64,000 bases of DNA from Salminus brasiliensis (lineage: Eukaryota; Chordata; Actinopteri; Characiformes; Bryconidae), in contig NC_132899.1 in assembly GCF_030463535.1 (NCBI RefSeq), positions 17,337,490 through 17,401,489 of the forward strand, written 5' to 3'. Below are positions 58,801 to 64,000 of the stretch, in pieces; the first letter of the stretch is position 1, and each line of letters starts with the position of its first letter. The translations under genes were made by a program, and so were the position numbers. The notes under the pieces were generated by a model that worked only from the letters and a program-made list of their open reading frames with translations, ran no database searches and was not told where the DNA came from.

Positions 58801-60353
58801 AGTGTCTTTAACAGCCCCTGTGTAAAAGGTTTGAGTGTGCCTGAGAAAGAATTCAATCATGTGGGCCTTGGGAATGGAACAGCATGCCATGCAGCAGTCA
58901 GAGAAGTCTTCAATGCTAGTCGCTGTACTTATTCAACATGCTCCTTCAATGGTGTCTTCCAGCCCCCAGTGGAAGGGCAGTTTGGGGTAGGACATCACAA
59001 TTTTGGGAAGAATAAAGCATACTTGCACTTTTGTATGGTATACACTGATCAGCTACAACATTAGTACCTTCTGGCTAATATTGAGTAGTCCCGTCTTGTG
59101 CCTCTAAAGGCACCCAGTGGTATCTGGCACCAAGCAGCAGATCCTTAAGTTGTTGCCAGTAAGTTTTAAGGTTGATTGCATCAATACGCCTTAGGTTCCC
59201 ATGACGCTATTGCTGGTTTACTGGTTGTCCTTTAATGAAGCACTTTTGGTATGGTCATGACCACTGCATACCAGGAAAAAAAACCCCACAAGAGCTGCCT
59301 AATGTTTTGGAGTTGTTCTGACCCAGTTGTGTAGACATCACAATTTGGCCCTTGTCAGAGTGGCTCAGATTCAGATGCTTGCCCATTTGTCCTGCTTTTA
59401 ACACATCACCTATCCCACCCTCTGACAGATGCCCCTGTAGATGATGATAATGGCTGAACATTGTATATGGAATGCATGAAGAAATGCCTTCACCATTGAA
59501 ATACATGGCTGACATATGAATTATTTATCTCTAGGCATTTTCTGCTTTCTTCTTTGTGATGGACTTCTTGAACTTGACTACTTTAACCTTAGATGAGGCT
59601 AAGGAAGAGCTGGGAAATTACTGTGCCACTCCATGGGATACTGTAAGGATTTACGTCTTCTTTTTTCTATAACATAACCTAGAATTAATAAAGTAATTCA
59701 TTTTGACCTGAAACCGAATTTCGAACTTGCAGATAAAGCAGAACCACCGCAATGTCAAGGAGAAGTATCTTTCAGAATACTGCTTCTCAGGAACCTACAT
59801 TTTGACCTTGTTGGAAGATGGATATAACTTCACTTCTTCCAACTGGCAAGACATCAATTTCATCAAAAAGGTGTGCACAGCTACAAAAGACTTACAATTA
59901 AGATATTGAAGATACTTCATAACAGTTAGTTCCAATAACACAATCTGATTTGTTAAAAGAAAAGTATTCTACATGTTGTTATATATGATACCAGCATGCT
60001 GGTTTTATTAACCTTATCTGTATCTCTCCACTGATTTGAACTTTTCACTAGTTGCTTTTGTGCTAGAAGTTGATGTTCTATTGCTTTTGCAAATTCTGAC
60101 AGTTAGCGTGTGACTTACAGTGTAACTCCCTGTGTCATTGCAGATTGGAAACAGTGATGCTGGCTGGACGCTGGGCTACATGCTCAACCTGACGAACATG
60201 ATCCCTGCAGAAGCTCCAGACACACCACCCTTGCCTTACAGCGGTTATGTTACACTCATGGTCTTCTTCGCCTTCATGATTCTTGTTCTTGGTTTACTAG
60301 CCTGCAAAGTCTTCCGCCGACCAACTGGCTCAACCCAGAAAGAAATCATTTGA
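40876..60353 (+). CDS. ENTPD1: Ectonucleoside triphosphate diphosphohydrolase 1 (CD39)
   Basis: Membrane ecto-enzyme that hydrolyses extracellular ATP and ADP to AMP. Exons: 40876-40891 (MDDQP), 55777-55904, 56884-57001, 57204-57354, 57781-57940, 58436-58648, 58735-58986, 59535-59642, 59733-59870, 60144-60353; about 497 residues (human 510). It has two membrane segments: [20 protein letters not shown] near the N-terminus and [19 protein letters not shown] near the C-terminus. The apyrase conserved regions are present: [49 protein letters not shown] and [11 protein letters not shown]. The tiny first exon ends in phase 1 and joins G|AA to give MDDQPE, parallel to human MEDTKE; this start is inferred from that match and the TATA box. 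If it is wrong, translation could begin at 53326 or at the Met at 55779. The loop between regions 3 and 4 is short (see findings). The poly(A) signal is at 61020. Confidence 0.9.
42700..42905 (+). mobile_element. Diverged tRNA-derived SINE, copy 3
   Basis: In the orientation opposite to copies 1 and 2 it reads CAGGTTCAACCCC (B-box-like), then CAATTGCACCCCCAGGGCGC and GGCTGTCTACTGCTCTGGGT, matching the reverse complement of their body. It is older and less well preserved. Confidence 0.6.
49857..49980. repeat. Local tandem duplication, about 60 bp x 2
   Basis: Two adjacent diverged copies of a segment containing GAGAGGAGAATGAGGAGAG and a TCATTTACCAAGAATG-type end. Confidence 0.6.
52035..52330. 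repeat. Probable interspersed repeat fragment
   Basis: Starts TAGGGTGATCATACGTCCTC and TTTTTCCCCAGATGTCCTC, words I associate with a common teleost DNA-transposon-derived repeat. Its far end is unclear. Confidence 0.4.
52475..52720. repeat. Retroposon-like fragment with A-rich tail
   Basis: TTCAAGATTCAAGAGTTTTA with TTGTCATATGCACAG and GTACAATGAAATTCTTAC is a common teleost repeat. It is followed by about 150 bp of A-rich sequence ending in AAATA/AAAAT units, as after a retroposed 3' end. Confidence 0.5.
53326..53377 (+). CDS. ENTPD1: Candidate alternative first coding exon of ENTPD1
   Basis: An ATG begins 17 codons ([17 protein letters not shown] plus one base) and the exon ends at a good donor (TTTAG|GTAAAA). 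The exon is in phase 1, so it splices in frame to 55777 and reads ...[14 protein letters not shown]. It lies in a GC-rich patch with ETS-like ACTTCCT upstream, a typical TATA-less promoter setting. Human ENTPD1 also has alternative first exons that join at a phase 1 junction. The total would be 509 residues. Expression is not shown by the sequence. Confidence 0.5.
53440..53470. repeat. (GT/GC)n microsatellite
   Basis: Alternating purine-pyrimidine GTGTGTGCGTGCGCGCGCGCG tract just after the candidate exon; such tracts can form Z-DNA. Confidence 0.85.
53880..53985. repeat. Fragment of a DNA repeat (AACATTA end)
   Basis: Ends GGCAGGTGGTTTTAATGTTA-TGGC, the reverse complement of the type of end seen at 59038 (CACTGATCAGC..AACATTAGTACC). 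It is a truncated copy of the same family. Confidence 0.5.
54222..54532 (-). mobile_element. tRNA-derived SINE, copy 2 (complete head)
   Basis: On the - strand it begins with GGGCAGTGGTGGCTCAGCGG; the A-box TGGCTCAGCGGTTAGAGC is at 54522-54505 and the B-box GGTTCGATTCC at 54478-54468, the layout of a pol III tRNA promoter. The body includes a CA-rich stretch and ends in TAAAGG-type repeats (54226-54248). Copies 1 and 3 lie at 34182 and 42700. It sits in the ENTPD1 intron upstream of the first membrane-segment exon. Confidence 0.9.
55128..55330 (-). mobile_element. MITE-like DNA element, copy D (truncated, reversed)
   Basis: Reads CAGTATTGGGACACCTGCTC, then GTCCAGGGAAGGCTTTCTAC and GATCACCACCCCACCTCA. 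This is the right part of copy A in reverse complement; the other half is missing. Confidence 0.7.
59038..59515. mobile_element. DNA repeat filling an ENTPD1 intron
   Basis: Starts TACACTGATCAGCTACAACA-TTAGTACC, a recognisable fish repeat end, and covers most of the 548-bp intron between 58986 and 59535. No coding capacity. A related fragment is at 53880-53985. Confidence 0.6.
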
Positions 60354-61019
60354 GATTTGAGCGGTGCTATTTCACTGCTTTCTAAACAGTGGAACTTTTG
60401 TTTCTGAAGAACGAAACCTACTGGACCGACAACCACTTTCAAACTGTGTTTTAATGAAAAAAAAAACAGTTTGGAGAAAGAGTTTTGCATTTCTGTAAAC
60501 AGAGACTATATTACCTCATCTGAAGGAAACACAGGCTCAATATATTTGGAATATATCTGAGAACCTGCTTAATTGGAGGGACACTGGAGCACATAAAATA
60601 TCCTCATGCAACTGGATTATAATGTATATTCATTTACTCTGGTTTTTGTTAGGATAGGATTTGAGGGCTGCCTCCAGAAATCTCAGGAGTAAAGATTGCA
60701 ACTTAAACGGAGAGAAGATTGTAGATTTCTCCTAAAAGGGAAAGTGCACTAACATACTGTATACTGTGTGCCTTTGATCCTTTTGAAGAACCTGCGTTTA
60801 TTATTTTGCATAGCAAAATATTTCCCAGCAATAGGACTGTCTGCCAGGTCAAAGCCAGTTAATGTAGCCCTACAACTGTGTTAAAACTGTATTTAAACTA
60901 CCCAGTTTAAAGTAGTTATCTGTATTAAGTCATTACGTACATTTCGGCAGCACCCATTCACTTGTTTTGTGAATTATGAAGAGGCACAATGTTACATTTC
61001 TGACAGTGTTTTTCTTTCC

Positions 61020-61025
61020 AATAAA
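61020..61025 (+). terminator. ENTPD1: Poly(A) signal of ENTPD1
   Basis: AATAAA 667 bases after the stop codon, followed by a TG-rich stretch. Confidence 0.65.
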
Positions 61026-61231
61026 ATGGACTGGTGTTTTGTAATACTGCACCACACTATGTTTAAACAGGCTGTTGCAGTTGTCTTGTGCGGTATTTCC
61101 ATTTAAAATCCTGGTGTAACTGTCTGTGTTAATGAAGTAAGGCACATGTGAAACTATATCTCCATTTCTGTTTTGTATTTTTTGCTTCCATTGGAGGTTA
61201 AGGTTTTTTTCCATCTCCTGTAAACTTGCTA

Positions 61232-61704
61232 CACTATATGTCCAAATGTTTGTGGGCACCCGTTTTTATATATATATAAATTTGTTTCCTTTGTGTGTGA
61301 AGTGCCAGTTAACCCACCCCTCTGTAACTCCTAACTGCTCCTGACACTAGGAGGGTAAGGACTTAACACGTCTCATGCTGGAGGAGGAAAGTGCCGGGTT
61401 CCCAGCTCCACCTTGAGAGAGCACAGTCAACAGTGCTCCTCGTACTCTGGCATGATGGCAAAGCGATGGCCTGAGCTGTGGAGCAGTGGAACTGTGTTCT
61501 CTGGAATGATGGTGCTCCATACAAGAGTTTCAGAATGAGTTGGGGATGAAGTGGGGTGGGGTGATCATCCAACATCCTGACCTTACTAACACTGTTGTCG
61601 CAGAATGCAATCAGATCTTCAACAAAGGCAGGATAAATCTCTTTAACACTCCTGATTTCTCTTGAAACAATGAATGAACCGGTGTCACAATACTTTGGTC
61701 CATG
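61232..61704 (+). mobile_element. MITE-like DNA element, copy C
   Basis: Begins CACTATATGTCCAAATGTTT after TA (61230-61231) and ends with TACTTTGGTCCATG before TA (61705-61706). The body matches copies A and B (TGTTCTCTGGAATGATGGTG, CATCCAACATCCTGACC). It lies just past the ENTPD1 poly(A) signal. Confidence 0.8.
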
Positions 61705-61910
61705 TATTTTGGAGATACAGGGTCTTATGTATAACCATGTATCTCCAAAACTCAGTAAATGGAGTCACTATTACGCAAAAAAACATTTTTCCCTTTTTGA
61801 CATAATTTGATTAGGATGAATGGACCAATAGAAATTCTCCAAAAAACAGAAGAAGGTTTTTTCCTTCTCCTGTAAAGTTGCCATTGTGGAGAGGTTTTTT
61901 TTTACAGACA

Positions 61911-61912
<2 letters not shown>

Positions 61913-61960
<48 letters not shown>
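61913..61960. repeat. (TA)n microsatellite
   Basis: About 24 TA units between the convergent ENTPD1 and SLC35F-like genes. Confidence 0.95.
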
Positions 61961-61963
<3 letters not shown>

Positions 61964-61991
61964 TATAGAAACAGCACGTGTTTGTAAGTTC

Positions 61992-61997
61992 TTTATT
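61992..61997 (-). terminator. Possible poly(A) signal of the SLC35F-like gene
   Basis: AAAATAAAGAAC on the - strand, 730 bases beyond the stop codon. Plausible but not unique. Confidence 0.35.
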
Positions 61998-62725
61998 TTA
62001 GATATTTTCCCATGTCGAAGTAAAAAAAAAAGTCATTCCTTACAAAGGTTTACAATAAGCCACAATTCCACAGGAATATAGTAGGAATATATTGCCACTG
62101 TTATTAAGTATATCATCTCGAGTATTGATTTAATGAGTTCATGAGGGGAATGTTTTTTACAGGATTACAGCCCATAAAAATGACGCTATAGTGATTATAT
62201 AGAATATTACAAGAGCAGGGTTGTGTAGGCTGTGGCAAAGTACGGAAATCTGAGATTAATATTCTGCAAATCGATGTAAGTATTCAGTACACAAAGTAGC
62301 ATATATTCACCTGCATGAGGCATAATAACCCAATATAGAATAGAAATGCAGCAAGTGCAAAAGTAACTCACCTATGACTCCCACTTTCAAATATGAAAGA
62401 TGCTTCATTATACAGCCTGGTACTTTGCAGACACATCGTCCAGGAATCTGCGCTCAAATTGAATTAGTTCAACATTCACCTCATTCTTCATGTTTTGGCT
62501 GAAATACTTGCTTAAAATTAGGATTGCATGATCCTTTCCTTCTTGGAATGCAGACTGCTACTGCATCTTCTACTCAGCAGGAGGAGAATACGTATGACTT
62601 TTTTTGTCCTTGTGGATACTGCTCTCATAATCCCATTGCTTAACAGAAAGCCACCTCTACTCAGAGGCAGATAAAGAATGGGTTGGGATGCAGTGTTTAT
62701 CTTGTGAGATGAATGGAAGAGCAGC

Positions 62726-63454
62726 TTAGTGCGAGAGAGCTTGTTTGGAGTTGCAGTTCTTGGCCTCGCTGGCTCGGATGTGCAGCGTTTCTGTGTTTGT
62801 GTCTTTTGTGCCCTCTTGTGGCTTGCCTCTGTCGTTCAGCATGGCGTGAAACTGCAGCACACACTGGTCCCAGTCCTCTGGCAGCAGCAGCAGCAGAAAG
62901 CCCAGGCAGATGATGGACACTGCGATGACACGCACACTGTTGAACTGGATCTCGCACATGTAGCGGTCTATTACTGCAAAGAGGAGGGCACTTTTATTTG
63001 TTAGTCTGAGTGTATAAATTTCACTCAATAGCCCTTTTATCTGTCCACCTACTACACTGGTGCATTTTGTAGATTTATGGTTAATTACTGTAGTTAGTCT
63101 GTTGCTACACTGCTAGGGCACTGAAGGTCCGCCATCTACAAATGTCCAACAAACTGTTGACTAAATCTGACCAGTGAGTGAGTTGGTTACTAGAGAATGA
63201 TTAACACACACTGTGAATGGAAAAGATGAGCCACAGTTACAAGATACAAGTTACAAGATGTATCAACAAATTAGGTGTGTGTAAATAATTAACTGGCCAA
63301 TGAGTTTTCTTTAATAAACTGGTAACTCAGTGTAAACTAGTAGGCAGGTGTAAGAGCAACTCACCTGCATTCAAAGGTACACTCAGGACAACGCCCAAAG
63401 AAATCAGTGTGGGTAGTGTTATTAACATGCCAACGTTTAACAGGAAGCTGAACA
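62726..63454 (-). CDS. SLC35F-family transporter, C-terminal exons (partial)
   Basis: Two exons of a multi-pass membrane transporter of the drug/metabolite transporter superfamily. The exon at 63365-63454 encodes FSFLLNVGMLITLPTLISLG and VVLSVPLNA; the last exon, 62726-62973, encodes VIDRYMCEIQFNSVRVIAVS and then IICLGFLLLLLPEDWD. Together they give the last two membrane helices and a hydrophilic tail of about 50 residues. The TLISLG...LSVPLNA..D and GFLLLLLPE-[ED]-WD pattern is what I recall from SLC35F3/F4-type proteins (proposed thiamine or nucleotide-sugar carriers). Junctions are GT-AG and the phase closes (G|TA). The 5' part lies beyond 64000. The subfamily is uncertain. Confidence 0.65.
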
Positions 63455-64000
63455 CTAGCAGGAAAAATGAAAGAAAATGAAGACAGTTATAATACAATTC
63501 AAAGATTTATGCATAAATAATGATAAAATAAGCAATAATTATACTGGCAGTCGAAGAGAACTGCTGTGAGAACAGATGTGAAAACATGTAAAGACAAGCC
63601 AACTTAAAATGATATTGTAACAGAGTCCACAGCATTTTTCAGTTAATTCAACTTGGCTTTAGTCAAAAGTCAATTTTGGTTTCTGAGGCTTTGTATCTCA
63701 GTTTAATCAACAATACAGCTCTGGAAAAAAATTAATGATCAGTTTCTCTGGTTTTACTATTTATAGACAATGTGTTCAGGGAAATTAACATGTTCATTGT
63801 ATTTCATAAACCATGGACAACATTTCCCCTAAATTCCAAATAAAATATTGCTATTTAGAACATTTATTTGCTGAAAAAGCTCAAAAACAACTACTCAAAA
63901 AATGCAAAAAAATGATTCTAACAATTATAATGCAAATTCAAACAACACAGTACTAATATTTGAACTTCAAAAATCATTATGGTAACATAACCTTGACTGC
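63455..64000. other. Intron of the SLC35F-like gene
   Basis: AT-rich sequence with no further exon seen before the window ends. Confidence 0.5.

Overview
The window is nuclear DNA of a ray-finned fish, probably an otophysan teleost. Genes are split into short exons with GT-AG (twice GC-AG) introns. The space between them holds fish-type repeats: Tc1-like relics, MITE-like elements with TA at both ends, tRNA-derived SINEs, microsatellites and a large minisatellite. The species assignment is inference. The gene identities rest on protein motifs and on exon phases that I followed base by base.

Layout. 1-14.06 kb: no convincing gene. It holds a MITE-like copy (250-787), CpG-rich sequence that may be regulatory (3.6-5.4 kb), a 3-kb array of about 67 copies of a 44-bp unit (6.69-9.66 kb) and a Tc1-like relic (12.3-13.55 kb). 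14.1-18.4 kb: two tandem three-exon gamma-crystallin genes on the + strand, each with a TATA box and the same exon plan. 21.1-32.8 kb: a complete ALDH18A1 gene (delta-1-pyrroline-5-carboxylate synthase) on the - strand, with a non-coding first exon and 17 coding exons. 33-40 kb: repeats and an inverted, decayed copy of the 44-bp repeat. 40.7-61.0 kb: ENTPD1 (CD39) on the + strand, with a TATA promoter at 40.73 kb, a tiny first coding exon, a probable alternative first exon at 53.33 kb and the body of the protein between 55.78 and 60.35 kb. 62.0-64 kb: the last two exons of a - strand SLC35F-type transporter that runs off the window.

The genes do not form one pathway. The crystallins are structural lens proteins. 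ALDH18A1 makes pyrroline-5-carboxylate for proline and ornithine synthesis in mitochondria. ENTPD1 hydrolyses extracellular ATP and ADP. ALDH18A1 and ENTPD1 lie near each other in human as well, so this part looks like old vertebrate synteny.

Most worth a second look: the 44-bp array, which has no length change across 60 units and carries an internal 9-unit (396-bp) duplication; the inverted relative of that array 27 kb away with matching flank, which suggests a mobile carrier; the tandem splice donors in ALDH18A1 that keep the known two-residue isoform switch; two GC-AG introns in the same gene; two phase-compatible ENTPD1 first exons; and an ENTPD1 loop that is unusually short or is missing a small exon. 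I found no clearly new multi-gene system.
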